A DNA stretch of 64,000 nt, from positions 39,046-103,045 of IMG/VR virus record IMGVR_UViG_3300009702_000018; one strand, written 5' to 3'. This DNA comes from a virus. Both the position numbers and the translations under genes were made by a program. Below, in pieces: positions 37,040-44,837 of this stretch (within the stretch, counting starts at the first letter, position 1; the number at the start of each line of letters is the position of its first letter). The notes below the pieces were generated by a model, which was not told where the DNA came from, did not search any database, and saw only the letters and a program-made list of their open reading frames with translations.

Positions 37040-37980
37040 CTGTATAATCCTAACAACATTTCTTTGGTTGCTTTTAATTGTTTTTCAAAAGGATAATAAT
37101 CACTTACATGTTTTCGCAACTTTTCTCTTATTTCTGCTTTGTTATCCGATTTTTGAAATCTATTTACAATTTCCACCGCTTCTTCTGGTGTGTCAAAAAT
37201 ATAATCTCTGGGATAGAATTGTTCTGACCCTACCCAACTATGACAAAGAGGAACTAATCCTTGAGACATTCCTTCTGCTAAAGAATATTGAAAAGACTCA
37301 AAAATAGAAGTGGAAATAACAAAATCCTTATCTTCTAAATATTTGTGTATATCATTTTGCCATCCATCGAAATTAATTTTAAATGGTAACTTTTGCATCA
37401 TATTTTGCATATATAATTGAAATCTTTCATCTTGATATGTTCCAGCTATATGAAAAGTAAATTCATGATCAAATTCCCAAATCTTTCTAAATACCTCTAA
37501 TAATAATTGTGGTCCTTTCTTATAATTAATGAATCCCACAAACACTACTTTCTTATTGTATGTTTTATGTTCGGGGATTGGAAATCTTGACATATTAACC
37601 CCATTTGGAATTACTGTAGTAATTTCTTTGGGAATATTCTTAAATTTGCTCAAAGTATATTGTTGACAAATGGGATTTACAAAAATTAATTTATCAACCT
37701 TGTTCCAATCTACTTGACCAGGAAGAGGAGTAAACATTTCAAATGAATGTAGTCTAATAATATATTTTTCAGACATTTTAGGAGGAATAGTTAATGCTCT
37801 GGCCAAATCATTACACCACTCAAGCCAAACAATATGTGTATCGTGTAATAATTGTCTAAACTCCTTTTCGTCTCCTCCCATAAACATTTTCAAATCATAA
37901 TCCGCTTTTAATCCTGCGAATAAATCTCGAAGAAAAGCATCTCCTACTGTTGTAAAAAAAGTTAATTTTTTCTTATTCAT
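37036..37980 (-). CDS. GT4-type glycosyltransferase
   Basis: The product has 314 residues, GT-B fold. Linker and donor-site motifs: TVIPNGVNMSRFP, KVVFVGFINYKKGPQLLLEV, and STSIFESFQYSLAEGMSQGL with the Glu-x7-Glu pair of retaining GT4 enzymes. It transfers a nucleotide-sugar residue to an unknown acceptor: phage DNA, virion protein or host envelope. Ribosome site AGGAG. It follows a second GT4-like gene in the same operon. Confidence 0.85.
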   Translation of the reverse strand: MNKKKLTFFTTVGDAFLRDLFAGLKADYDLKMFMGGDEKEFRQLLHDTHIVWLEWCNDLARALTIPPKMSEKYIIRLHSFEMFTPLPGQVDWNKVDKLIFVNPICQQYTLSKFKNIPKEITTVIPNGVNMSRFPIPEHKTYNKKVVFVGFINYKKGPQLLLEVFRKIWEFDHEFTFHIAGTYQDERFQLYMQNMMQKLPFKINFDGWQNDIHKYLEDKDFVISTSIFESFQYSLAEGMSQGLVPLCHSWVGSEQFYPRDYIFDTPEEAVEIVNRFQKSDNKAEIREKLRKHVSDYYPFEKQLKATKEMLLGLYR

Positions 37981-39007
37981 TAAATACTCCTAAAAGTCTA
38001 TCTATCATTTTTTCTACTGTATATTCTTTTCTATATAAATTATAGCCATCTTCAGCTAATTTTTCATATAGGTCAGAATCTTCATATAATAATTTAATTT
38101 TCTTTCTTAAATCATTAATACTACCCTTTTTTGCATATAAAACCTTGTCTTTAAATAATTCTTTTGCTATTGGATAATCATAACAAATAACAGGGGTTTT
38201 TAAAGAAAGAGCATCAACAATACTTCCAACTCCCAGCCATTCTATAATTTGAGGGTATACTAACATTGAAGCATTATAAATATACTCTGATCTTTTTTTA
38301 GAAGAAAGATTTTTATAAAACTTAAAAGAATTATCTTGAACTTCACATGAAACTCTAATGGAGTCTAAATATGGTGGATCAACATTTCTATATATATGAA
38401 TATAATCATAGGGTAATGAGGATAAGGCACTTATTAAAAGATGAATACCTTTATATTTAAAAACAGAAGAAGAACCTACAATATATTCTTTTGTTTTATC
38501 CCCAAAAAAATCTTCAACTGAAAAGAAAGCAGGATGATGAACCACATAGGGAATCCTTTTATATCTTTTAAAAAATTGATCTGCAAAATATTGATTATGA
38601 AAAATAACACCGTCAAGTTCCAAAGCACAATTTACCCAATAATAGAATTTTTGAGAATAATTAAAATCATAGTTATCTGTATCTTTTCCATCTACAATCC
38701 CAACAGGAAAATCGAAGAATACACAATATCCTTTTATTTTATGATGTTTTTTATATTCTGATACAAAAGGAGCCATTGATTGTGAATATCCCAAAACAAT
38801 ATCTATATCTTTTAATTTAATATTCCCAAATACATAATCATCTTTATCGATATTATAAATATCTATTAATTCATTTGGAAACGGAGCTGTAAAATTAGCT
38901 ATTGTTACCAAAGTTACTTTATGTTTTCTCTTTGTAAAATGGGACGCAATTATATACCCATTATAAGAAGAAACATAGTTTTCGTTGCAAAAATATAATA
39001 TATGCAT
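37973..39007 (-). CDS. GT4-type glycosyltransferase (second)
   Basis: The product has 344 residues. YIVGSSSVFKYKGIHLLISAL and the donor-site EWLGVGSIVDALSLKTPVIC with CYDYP indicate a GT-B glycosyltransferase; the classic E-x7-E is less clear. The N-terminus (MHILYFCNENYVSSYNGYII) fits the acceptor-domain Rossmann start. It begins a unit upstream of which lies a promoter-like element (39015-39047). It likely acts with the neighbouring GT on one glycan. No good ribosome site was seen. Confidence 0.8.
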   Translation of the reverse strand: MHILYFCNENYVSSYNGYIIASHFTKRKHKVTLVTIANFTAPFPNELIDIYNIDKDDYVFGNIKLKDIDIVLGYSQSMAPFVSEYKKHHKIKGYCVFFDFPVGIVDGKDTDNYDFNYSQKFYYWVNCALELDGVIFHNQYFADQFFKRYKRIPYVVHHPAFFSVEDFFGDKTKEYIVGSSSVFKYKGIHLLISALSSLPYDYIHIYRNVDPPYLDSIRVSCEVQDNSFKFYKNLSSKKRSEYIYNASMLVYPQIIEWLGVGSIVDALSLKTPVICYDYPIAKELFKDKVLYAKKGSINDLRKKIKLLYEDSDLYEKLAEDGYNLYRKEYTVEKMIDRLLGVFNE

Positions 39008-39014
39008 AGTCTTA

Positions 39015-39047
39015 CTATTAAATGTCCATTTTTCCTTATTTTTTTAC
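39015..39047 (-). promoter_or_regulatory. promoter-like element shared with 40031-40062
   Basis: On the minus strand, GTAAAAAAATAAGGAAAAA then a few bases then CATTTAATAG. The same arrangement (about 30 bp, nearly identical) lies before the dockerin gene at 40031-40062. Each is upstream of the first gene of a minus-strand unit, so a promoter or activator site is likely. Confidence 0.4.
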
Positions 39048-39056
39048 AATTTGAAT

Positions 39057-39090
39057 AAAAAAAAGATGGGGAATATTAAAATTCCCCATC
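39057..39090 (-). terminator. rho-independent terminator after the outer-membrane-like gene
   Basis: A perfect 10-bp stem (GATGGGGAAT / ATTCCCCATC, 6-nt loop, 39065-39090) with eight T following on the minus strand. Confidence 0.9.
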
Positions 39091-39104
39091 TCGTTAAAAA
39101 GGAG

Positions 39105-39587
39105 CTAGAAAGTATAGATAACACCGCCGCCCGCTACATAAGTGTTATCAAAAGCGTTCTTTTCAAAAGAAAATCTCCGTTTACAGAAACCTGTGAATCC
39201 AATTCCATTATCAAATAGATAGCCAGCAATAACGCCAGCGGCTCCTGTAATATAAGCGGCTGCAGATTCTCCATCGTTTGTTTGATCGAGCCAATCTACA
39301 TTAGGACCAAGAATCGGTCCGATAAAAATATGATCAGTAATAACGGGAGATTTAATAATATACGCCAAAGCGGTTTCGGTAGATGTTTGTTGAATAGTTC
39401 CATCTACTTTACCAAACTTAATACTTTCAAAACTCCAAATATTGCCCTTTACCTTTTGTCCTGTCCCAACAGACCCATAAAAGGTATTATCATATTGAGC
39501 AACACTATACACTACATTATTGTGAGCAACCTGCCCAAAGGCACTGGCAGCAAACAATAAGACTAAAATGAATATGAAATATTTCAA
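39105..39587 (-). CDS. secreted outer-membrane beta-barrel-like protein
   Basis: The product has 160 residues with a TTG start behind AGGAG. The N-terminus is a signal peptide (MKYFIFILVLLFAASAFG, cleavage likely before Gln19). The rest is Gly-, Tyr- and Thr-rich with alternating patterns and ends GGGVIYTF, a terminal Phe like the assembly signal of outer-membrane barrels. This suggests a Gram-negative host and a product that remodels the host surface, for example blocking superinfection. It is coupled to the dockerin gene and ends at a strong terminator. The role is inferred. Confidence 0.65.
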   Translation of the reverse strand: MKYFIFILVLLFAASAFGQVAHNNVVYSVAQYDNTFYGSVGTGQKVKGNIWSFESIKFGKVDGTIQQTSTETALAYIIKSPVITDHIFIGPILGPNVDWLDQTNDGESAAAYITGAAGVIAGYLFDNGIGFTGFCKRRFSFEKNAFDNTYVAGGGVIYTF

Positions 39588-39588
39588 G

Positions 39589-39999
39589 TTATTCTCCTAT
39601 GTTTGAACATGGTTTAACTGGGGGTTGATTACTATTTAAAAACGCCCAGTCTATAAAATACATTAGATCATCATAATTAATTGCACAATCCCCATTAAAA
39701 TCTGCTCGTCTATTGATTTTAGCAGGTTTATTGTATACAATATCGATTGCAGCGATTAGATCACCAATATTTACACTTCCGTTTCCATCTACATCTCCAT
39801 ATACATATTTAACCCCTGTAGGTGGTTTGGCAGCAAAAATATTACTGTCTTTAACCTCTGCAAATTTGTTTTCAAAATCTTGTTGAGTATATTGTCCTAT
39901 TTTATATGTTGGCATTAGTTCTTTATGAGTCGGTCTAAAAACTAATACCATCACAATAACAATAATGACAATACCCGCAACAATCAAAAAAGACTTCAT
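39589..39999 (-). CDS. membrane-anchored type I dockerin-like protein
   Basis: The product has 136 residues. Residues 2-22 are a hydrophobic anchor (SFLIVAGIVIIVIVMVLVF). Residues about 67-122 are a dockerin: two calcium loops, GDVDGNGSVNIGD (Asp69, Asp71, Asn73, Ser75, Asp80) and ADFNGDCAINYDD (Asp100, Asn102, Asp104, Asp111), each followed by a helix. Dockerins bind cohesins or act as calcium-stabilised modules in secreted proteins. No cohesin is seen nearby. Ribosome site AGGAGG; the next gene begins two bases later. Confidence 0.8.
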   Translation of the reverse strand: MKSFLIVAGIVIIVIVMVLVFRPTHKELMPTYKIGQYTQQDFENKFAEVKDSNIFAAKPPTGVKYVYGDVDGNGSVNIGDLIAAIDIVYNKPAKINRRADFNGDCAINYDDLMYFIDWAFLNSNQPPVKPCSNIGE

Positions 40000-40030
40000 A
40001 CAAAGTCCTCCTATTATAAAGGTTCATTCT

Positions 40031-40062
40031 TTATTAAATACTATTTTTTCCTTATTTTTTAC
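40031..40062 (-). promoter_or_regulatory. promoter-like element before the dockerin gene
   Basis: The minus strand reads GTAAAAAATAAGGAAAAAA, then TAGTATTTAATAA, nearly the same as 39015-39047. It lies in the divergent gap between the dockerin (minus) and holin-like (plus) genes. Confidence 0.4.
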
Positions 40063-40109
40063 GCAATTATATGGAAAATTTTACATTTTATATAAAAAAG
40101 AGGAAATAA

Positions 40110-40406
40110 ATGAATAATTTAATAGAACCGTCTGTAATTACGGGGATAATTGCTTTATTTAAGCCATTCTTGATCAAAGTATTGCGATATTATTGGATTG
40201 ATAAGCATATTCCAGTAATATTACAAGATGATTTTATTGATGTTACGGCATATATTTTGGGATTTATTATTGCCTTACTTGTTAACTATATGGGACATTT
40301 TAATTTAGCCATATTTACTTGTTTTTTAATAGGAACAGGAATATCAAAGCCCGTAAGTCATTATTCTAATAAAACTATAAAAAGGATTACAAATGGCAAA
40401 AAATAA
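40110..40406 (+). CDS. small membrane protein, holin-like
   Basis: The product has 98 residues with ribosome site AGAGGAAATAA. Two to three hydrophobic helices ([17 protein letters not shown] at 8-24; [15 protein letters not shown] about 47-61; [13 protein letters not shown] about 66-78) and a basic C-terminus fit class II/III holin size and layout. No endolysin gene is adjacent, so the role is tentative. It overlaps RecA by 14 bp. Confidence 0.5.
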   Translation: MNNLIEPSVITGIIALFKPFLIKVLRYYWIDKHIPVILQDDFIDVTAYILGFIIALLVNYMGHFNLAIFTCFLIGTGISKPVSHYSNKTIKRITNGKK

Positions 40407-41364
40407 AAAAACTGTTCAAGATAATCTAGATGTCGCTATGAAAATGCTTGAAAAACAATATGGTAAAGGAGTAATCTTCAAAATGAACTCTGCTCCATTA
40501 CAAGCTGATGTAATACCAACTGGATCTATGTTGTTAGATAAAGCATTGGGGGTTGGGGGGATACCAAGAGGAAGAATTACTGAAATATATGGTCCTGAAT
40601 CTGCAGGTAAGACTTCTCTTGCTCTACACATCATAGCAGAAGCTCAAAAACAAGGGGGGAAAGCTCTATTCATCGATGCTGAACACGCTATGGATCTCAA
40701 ATATGCTAAAAATATAGGAGTTAATGTAGATGAACTTCTTATTTCACAACCCGATTCAGGTGAACAGGCTTTGGAAATATTGGAAACTATGGTTCGTAGC
40801 GGTGAAATATCAGTAATTGTGGTTGATTCAGTCGCCGCCCTTACTCCCCAAGCAGAAATAGATGGTGATATGGGATCTTCTCATATGGGACTTCACGCAA
40901 GATTAATGTCTCAAGCAATGAGAAAATTAACGGCAATTATATCAAAAAGTAAAACTGCTGTAATCTTTACTAATCAAATAAGAATGAAAATTGGAATTAT
41001 GTTTGGGAATCCCGAAACGACAACAGGAGGGAATGCTTTAAAATTTTATGCCAGTATTAGATTAGAAATTAGACGAATGAAGAAAATTGAAGATAAGTTT
41101 GGTGAGTTCATTGGGAATGAAGTGAAGATAAAAGTGGTTAAGAATAAACTCTCCGCCCCATTCAAAGAAATCAATACTGCTATTCTATTTGGTAAAGGAA
41201 TATTTAAAGCTGCTGAACTCTTGAATATATATATAGAAAAAGGTGAAATTCAAAAGAACGGAAGCTGGTTCAAATATAAAGATCAAACAATTCAGGGAAT
41301 GGAAAATATGCTCAAATATGTGGAAGAAAATCTTAGTGAACTCCCGCAAGATCAGCAATCGTGA
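40393..41364 (+). CDS. recA: RecA recombinase
   Basis: The product has 323 residues, slightly shorter than typical RecA (about 350) at the C-terminus. Motifs: [12 protein letters not shown]; Walker [10 protein letters not shown] (67-75); FIDAEHAMD; Walker [21 protein letters not shown]2 loop [28 protein letters not shown]. It pairs homologous strands for recombination-dependent replication or repair, and a RuvB-like ATPase is encoded later. Its last 32 bp overlap the convergent peptide deformylase gene. Confidence 0.97.
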   Translation: MAKNKKTVQDNLDVAMKMLEKQYGKGVIFKMNSAPLQADVIPTGSMLLDKALGVGGIPRGRITEIYGPESAGKTSLALHIIAEAQKQGGKALFIDAEHAMDLKYAKNIGVNVDELLISQPDSGEQALEILETMVRSGEISVIVVDSVAALTPQAEIDGDMGSSHMGLHARLMSQAMRKLTAIISKSKTAVIFTNQIRMKIGIMFGNPETTTGGNALKFYASIRLEIRRMKKIEDKFGEFIGNEVKIKVVKNKLSAPFKEINTAILFGKGIFKAAELLNIYIEKGEIQKNGSWFKYKDQTIQGMENMLKYVEENLSELPQDQQS

Positions 41365-41776
41365 TTCCTTCTAAATGATCATATTCATGCCCAAATATAC
41401 ACGCTAATTTTCCCTCAAACTTCATTGTGTGCATATGTCGATCGAGATCGAGAAATTGAACACCTATGGTCTTTGGTCTCACAATCGTCGCCTCAACACC
41501 CGGACAGGATAAGCACATTTCCTTTGAATCCTGTTCGCCTTCAACAAATAATATAATAGGATTAATAATAGGTATGAAGTTCTTATGTTCCTGATCCCAC
41601 ATAATAAATGCTCGTTTTGTCTTCCCTATTTGAACAGCGGCGATCCCTACGCCCTTATGCTCTACAAGAGTATCCTTCATATGATTCATTAATCTCCTAA
41701 TGTTCTTGAAATTCTTCACAGGAGTGGATCTTTTGTTCAAAAGAGGGTCTGGGGTAAATACTAGATCTTTAATCAT
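41333..41776 (-). CDS. def: peptide deformylase
   Basis: The product has 147 residues, close to short phage-type deformylases. Motif 1 [10 protein letters not shown] (normally GxGxAAxQ), motif 2 EMCLSCPG (usually EGCLS; Cys88 is the metal ligand) and motif 3 GHEYDHLEG (usually QHExDHLxG; His130 and His134 bind metal, Glu131 is catalytic). It removes formyl groups from nascent proteins. The Gly-to-Met change in motif 2 and Gln-to-Gly in motif 3 are unusual but keep the catalytic residues. It is translated after 41773-41994 through an ATGA overlap. Confidence 0.93.
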   Translation of the reverse strand: MIKDLVFTPDPLLNKRSTPVKNFKNIRRLMNHMKDTLVEHKGVGIAAVQIGKTKRAFIMWDQEHKNFIPIINPIILFVEGEQDSKEMCLSCPGVEATIVRPKTIGVQFLDLDRHMHTMKFEGKLACIFGHEYDHLEGITIADLAGVH

Positions 41777-41994
41777 TTTTTCTTATGAAGAGTCTTAAAG
41801 TACTCAATTTCTCCTAATCTTATAAGAGCCTCTTGCCTGGTCTTATATGGACCACCCATTACTTTGGTCTTATCTTTGCTATAAACATAGTAAGATCCTT
41901 TTTTCTTAACTATCATATCAATATCCTCGTTTAATATGTCTTCAAGTGTTTTGATCGTTACATCACCTGTAACGAAATTATCCTGCAATTTCAT
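41773..41994 (-). CDS. small hypothetical protein upstream of deformylase
   Basis: The product has 73 residues, ribosome site AGGAG. It has a short alpha/beta pattern (YYVYSKDKTKVMGGPYKTRQ). The segment GGPYKTRQEALIRLGEIEYF resembles small phage proteins with a 'PY.TR.EAL..L..IEYFK' helix. Co-transcribed with deformylase from the candidate promoter at 42008-42023. Confidence 0.6.
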   Translation of the reverse strand: MKLQDNFVTGDVTIKTLEDILNEDIDMIVKKKGSYYVYSKDKTKVMGGPYKTRQEALIRLGEIEYFKTLHKKK

Positions 41995-42007
41995 AAATTT
42001 CTCCTGT

Positions 42008-42023
42008 CTATAAATAAATACGG
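42008..42023 (-). promoter_or_regulatory. candidate late promoter before the 41773-41994/deformylase unit
   Basis: The minus strand reads CCGTATTTATTTATAG, ending 14 nt before the start codon of 41773-41994. Same element and spacing as at 30251, 25444 and 12243. Confidence 0.45.
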
Positions 42024-42183
42024 ATGATTTCGTGGTTTTTGTCGTCTAAAGGTCTGTTTTGATAGGTTTAATTGTCTTTGAGGTTGATTATTTGATGTCG
42101 GTAGTATAAAGATTTTGTCTACGAGGTGTGTTTTGATGGTTGGCAGTATTTAGAAGGGAATACACTATATTTTTCAACATAGC

Positions 42184-42438
42184 TTGTGAATTTTTTCACA
42201 AAATGCCCCCCCTTATATAACTTATTGTCTCCCAGCAAGTTAGCCCTAAAATTATTTTTGAATAAAAATGAAGAAACTATTGACAACTACGGGATAAATG
42301 ACGATATTACTTATTTGTCATGATTTCTTTGTGAATTTTTTCACATATATTGTGAATTTTTTCACAAAAAAAGTGGGGAATTTTTTTCGCTTGTGAATTT
42401 TTTCACAAGCATTCGTAACTTTGTGAAACTTTTCACAA
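42184..42438. repeat. five CRP-type palindromes
   Basis: 18-bp palindromes TTGTGAA-N4-TTCACAA lie at 42184-42201, 42329-42346 (last base changed), 42350-42367, 42391-42408 and 42421-42438. Each contains TGTGA-N6-TCACA, the consensus of CRP-family regulators. They flank two promoters. Confidence 0.85.
42280..42308 (+). promoter_or_regulatory. early promoter 1 (no obvious ORF before promoter 2)
   Basis: TTGACA (42280-42285), 17 bp, GATATT (42303-42308) with the shared TGACGATATTA extension. The transcript would run first through CRP-type palindromes. Confidence 0.7.
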
Positions 42439-42472
42439 TATAAAAATAAATGAAAAAAAACAAAAAAAACAC

Positions 42473-42501
42473 TTGACAACTTGCACGTAAATGACGATAT
42501 T
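42473..42501 (+). promoter_or_regulatory. early promoter 2
   Basis: TTGACA (42473-42478), 17 bp, GATATT (42496-42501) followed by AT. It drives 42569-42781 through a hairpin leader. Confidence 0.8.
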
Positions 42502-42522
42502 ATATTATAGAAATTTAAAAAC

Positions 42523-42563
42523 GCAAGCTCAATAACGGGCTTGCATAACTTTAATGTAAGGGT
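42523..42563 (+). promoter_or_regulatory. 5' leader hairpin, copy 1
   Basis: GCAAGC...GCTTGC can pair around a TCAATAACGG loop, followed by CATAACTTTAATGTAAGGG, which supplies the ribosome site. The same 41-bp block, with one difference, recurs at 42825-42865 before the next gene. Confidence 0.65.
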
Positions 42564-42568
42564 TTTGT

Positions 42569-42781
42569 ATGATGAGAACAAAAAGCTATTATATCAGAAA
42601 AGGGTATTTTTTCTTGCAGTTGGGGGGCAAATATTATAAAAAGGGGAGTAGTATAATCAGAAGGGGGATTACTCCCGAAAATCAAGAAGCCCGTGATAAT
42701 TATTATGAAAAGGGGAATAAATGCTTTTCTATAAGTGATAAGTATTATAGAAAAGCCCGAAGTATCAAAGAAGAAGACTAA
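42569..42781 (+). CDS. small Lys/Tyr-rich protein of the first early cassette
   Basis: The product has 70 residues; tandem ATG ATG start behind TAAGGG. It is very basic and Tyr/Gly/Ser-rich (YYIRKGYFFLQLGGKYYKKG; YYEKGNKCFSISDKYYRKAR) with two or three loose repeats of 'kYY.KG'. It could bind nucleic acid or a host enzyme. It lies between promoter 2 and a terminator. No family recognised. Confidence 0.6.
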   Translation: MMRTKSYYIRKGYFFLQLGGKYYKKGSSIIRRGITPENQEARDNYYEKGNKCFSISDKYYRKARSIKEED

Positions 42782-42790
42782 CAATAAAAA

Positions 42791-42817
42791 GTGTGCAATT
42801 ACTTGCACACTTTTTTT
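42791..42817 (+). terminator. rho-independent terminator of cassette 1
   Basis: GTGTGCAA / TTGCACAC stem with TTAC loop and seven T. Confidence 0.9.
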
Positions 42818-42824
42818 ATTTACT

Positions 42825-42865
42825 GCAAGCTTAATAACGGGCTTGCATAACTTTAATGTAAGGGT
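42825..42865 (+). promoter_or_regulatory. 5' leader hairpin, copy 2
   Basis: Near-identical repeat of 42523-42563, beginning only 7 bp after the previous terminator. No TTGACA promoter lies between, so the downstream gene depends on readthrough or an unseen promoter. The hairpin pair may therefore have a regulatory, antitermination-like role (inference). Confidence 0.6.
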
Positions 42866-42872
42866 TGTTAAA

Positions 42873-43385
42873 ATGAAAACAACAAAAAAAACAAAGACAA
42901 AAAAAACAGCAACAAAAAATGAATTTGCAAAAATAGAAAAAGACTATATTGCAAGTTCAAAAAAACACACTCTTTTGAATAAAAGAGTTCAAACTTTCGA
43001 CTATAGGGATATCACAATCCCGAAAAGTCATGATGCAGGGTGCTTGTTATCGTTCTTTTTCAGTCAACAAAAGAACGCAAGCATACAAGACTTACTGAAT
43101 TTGATTCAAAAGATAACGGGAGTAAATCTTTTGAATAAATATCGTGCTGATTCATATCTGCGAGACGGGATCTATACTCTCACAAAAGATCCCGTTGCTA
43201 TGAATCGAAAGATTGATAGCAAAAATAAAGACTATTATGCAGTATCCCGTTTTGGGTTCCCGTCTCAAAAAAGGGTTTCACTCAAAACGGGCGTTTTTTG
43301 TTTCATTCATGGGGCAAAGTATAGACGCCCTGACGCAAGCGAATTGAAAGAAGCTTGCAATAGAATAGTCAACAAAATGAAATAA
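42873..43385 (+). CDS. 170-residue basic early protein, unknown
   Basis: The start is ATG 42873 behind TAAGGG; the open frame from 42735 would run through the terminator and the preceding gene. The N-terminus is Lys/Thr-rich and disordered (MKTTKKTKTKKTATKNEFAK). The folded part has DYRDITIPKSHDAGCLLSFF and FGFPSQKRVSLKTGVFCFIH. Possibly DNA- or RNA-binding. It ends at a strong terminator. No family recognised. Confidence 0.65.
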   Translation: MKTTKKTKTKKTATKNEFAKIEKDYIASSKKHTLLNKRVQTFDYRDITIPKSHDAGCLLSFFFSQQKNASIQDLLNLIQKITGVNLLNKYRADSYLRDGIYTLTKDPVAMNRKIDSKNKDYYAVSRFGFPSQKRVSLKTGVFCFIHGAKYRRPDASELKEACNRIVNKMK

Positions 43386-43392
43386 ATTGCAG

Positions 43393-43425
43393 GGGAGTGC
43401 AAGAAATTGCACTCCCACTTTTTTT
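43393..43425 (+). terminator. rho-independent terminator
   Basis: 10-bp stem GGGAGTGCAA / TTGCACTCCC, GAAA tetraloop, T run. Same TGCAA-GAAA-TTGCA core as the later cassette terminators. Confidence 0.92.
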
Positions 43426-43432
43426 ACCCTGC

Positions 43433-43556
43433 TTGTGAAATTTTTCACAAACTGTTCTACGGGGATGCAAGATATTGCACAAATTGTGCAATGATTTTCA
43501 CATATTACGAATGCTTGTGAAATTTTTCACAATCTTGCTTGTGAAATTTTTCACAA
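43433..43556. repeat. three CRP-type palindromes
   Basis: Perfect TTGTGAAATTTTTCACAA copies at 43433-43450, 43515-43532 and 43539-43556. Confidence 0.85.
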
Positions 43557-43732
43557 TTACGACTACCTGTCCATATACCTGACCATAAACCGCTGACCGA
43601 AATATCTGCGGTCTATCCTGTCCATAATATACGGTGTGGATAGCTGCGGAACTACCTCGGTGTTACCTTTCCTGTCCATACAAACCTTACCAAAATAGCT
43701 ACGGAACTACCATAAAAAAATAAAAAAAAGAC

Positions 43733-43761
43733 TTGACAATTTTAGCAGATATGACGACATT
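43733..43761 (+). promoter_or_regulatory. early promoter 3
   Basis: TTGACA (43733-43738), 17 bp, GACATT with the shared TGACGACATTATA extension; serves 43814-44020. Confidence 0.75.
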
Positions 43762-43813
43762 ATAAGTGTATTTTAATTATGAAATACACAACAACAAAAT
43801 AAAGGGATATATT

Positions 43814-44020
43814 ATGACCCCAACAAACAATGATATACTCAAACGCAAGTTACATGAGTATAGACGCATATTACGTGAAACTGATGATATAAAGACTATT
43901 TACAAAGTCGAAAATTCTCTCATTGGGTTCACTATGAAAAATTGTAACAAAAATGAATTTGACTTAATTTTTGATTTAATCACTGAAGCTAAATTATTCA
44001 AATTTAATTTAAAGGGTTAA
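43814..44020 (+). CDS. small helical early protein, possible family C member
   Basis: The product has 68 residues; the ATG at 43814 lies behind AAGGG (the frame from 43766 is too near the promoter). Helical and charged (DILKRKLHEYRRILRETDDI). Similarity to family C (44406, 44919, 45435, 49555, 49828) is loose. It lies in a promoter-ORF-terminator cassette. Function unknown. Confidence 0.65.
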   Translation: MTPTNNDILKRKLHEYRRILRETDDIKTIYKVENSLIGFTMKNCNKNEFDLIFDLITEAKLFKFNLKG

Positions 44021-44037
44021 AAAATAGAAAAATAAAT

Positions 44038-44066
44038 AGTGTGCAAGAAATTGCACACTTTTTTTT
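44038..44066 (+). terminator. rho-independent terminator
   Basis: AGTGTGCAA / TTGCACACT stem with GAAA loop and eight T. Confidence 0.92.
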
Positions 44067-44324
44067 ACCCATATTATCCAATGGTTTTATATCACCATTT
44101 CATTCCTTTTCCTCTTTCCTCTCCATACCTATAATCTTCTATACCTATCCTTACGAATACCTTTCCATATACCTCGGTGAATCACTGCGGAATCACCTCG
44201 GTATCTCCTCAACCGCTACTGATCCTTACCATCACCTTTCCTGTCCATAATATACACCGAAAATAACTGCGGTACAACCAATGGATGGAACCGAAAAAAA
44301 AATTTAAACAACCTTGGAAAGTAC
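44067..44324. other. intergenic, pyrimidine-rich repeats
   Basis: It holds TACGAATACCT, CCATATACCTCGGT, ACTGCGGAATCACCTCGGT and CCTGTCCATAATATAC words shared with the other cassette intergenic regions. No ORF with a ribosome site was seen. Confidence 0.5.
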
Positions 44325-44353
44325 TTGACAAACCGTGGGGAATTGTCGATATT
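44325..44353 (+). promoter_or_regulatory. early promoter 4
   Basis: TTGACA (44325-44330), 17 bp, GATATT, with the TGTCGATATTAT extension. Confidence 0.85.
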
Positions 44354-44405
44354 ATTATTGTAATTCAATTATGAATTATACAACATTGAAAAACGGGAGT
44401 TTATT

Positions 44406-44636
44406 ATGAGCTTCACAACACAAAAAGAAACACACATAAATAAACAAATCAGAAAACTTCTGAATGAAGTTTTTAAAATGCACGATGCAAAAATGATAAC
44501 AACAGCACTTGCATCAGAATTTATTAAACAAATTTTAGAGGGGCAAAATTTTATACTGTATAATAATAAAGATAAAGAACTTTTAGAAAAAGCGACATAT
44601 CTCATGTTTCATAACTTTTTGAATAGCAAAATTTAA
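44406..44636 (+). CDS. small helical early protein (family C)
   Basis: The product has 76 residues, GGGAG ribosome site. Helical: THINKQIRKLLNEVFKMHDA then MITTALASEFIKQILEG. The layout (charged helix, short gap, aliphatic helix, acidic loop, C-terminal helix) is shared with 44919-45146, 45435-45677, 49555-49818 and 49828-50139. Own promoter and terminator. Likely a host-interaction protein; function unknown. Confidence 0.7.
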   Translation: MSFTTQKETHINKQIRKLLNEVFKMHDAKMITTALASEFIKQILEGQNFILYNNKDKELLEKATYLMFHNFLNSKI

Positions 44637-44660
44637 AATTCCCTTATTTTATTATTAAGA

Positions 44661-44690
44661 GAGTGTGCAAAATATTGCATACTCTTTTTT
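44661..44690 (+). terminator. rho-independent terminator
   Basis: GAGTGTGCAA / TTGCATACTC imperfect stem (one G-T position), AATA loop and six T. Confidence 0.85.
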
Positions 44691-44837
44691 ATATATATTA
44701 TCCACTGGTTCTATATTCCTTACGCACCTTTACGACTACTTTGGTATAGGTTCGACTTGGCTTAACATAGGTCTCTCCTTCGAAGAACCACTCATAATAT
44801 ACACCTAAAATAACTGCGGTACTACCATAAAAAACAC

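Larger units (their letters stand above)
42001..42568. other. intergenic control region, about 570 bp, no gene
   Basis: It holds a minus-strand candidate promoter (42008-42023), five TTGTGAA/TTCACAA palindromes (42184-42438) and two plus-strand early promoters (42280, 42473). The first promoter has no ORF before the second, only palindromes, so it could make a short structured RNA. Confidence 0.6.
43426..43813. other. intergenic region with palindromes and pyrimidine-rich words
   Basis: It contains three CRP-type palindromes, repeated words (CTGCGGT, CCTGTCCATA, TACCTCGGT) and an early promoter. No gene was seen. Similar words recur in the following intergenic regions up to 45.9 kb and near 63.0-63.2 kb. 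Confidence 0.6.

Noticed and set aside
42318-42581. Minus-strand frame of 87 codons
   Set aside because: Made of palindromes and A/T runs in a control region; low-complexity Phe/Lys translation and overlap with two plus-strand promoters and a leader.
42184-43556. CRISPR-like look of repeated palindromes
   Set aside because: Only 18 bp, irregular spacing, no spacers of equal length and no cas genes.
44700-44780. GGTTCGA motif that looks like a tRNA T-loop (also near 45270)
   Set aside because: No matching acceptor, D or anticodon arms; it lies in a duplicated intergenic block.
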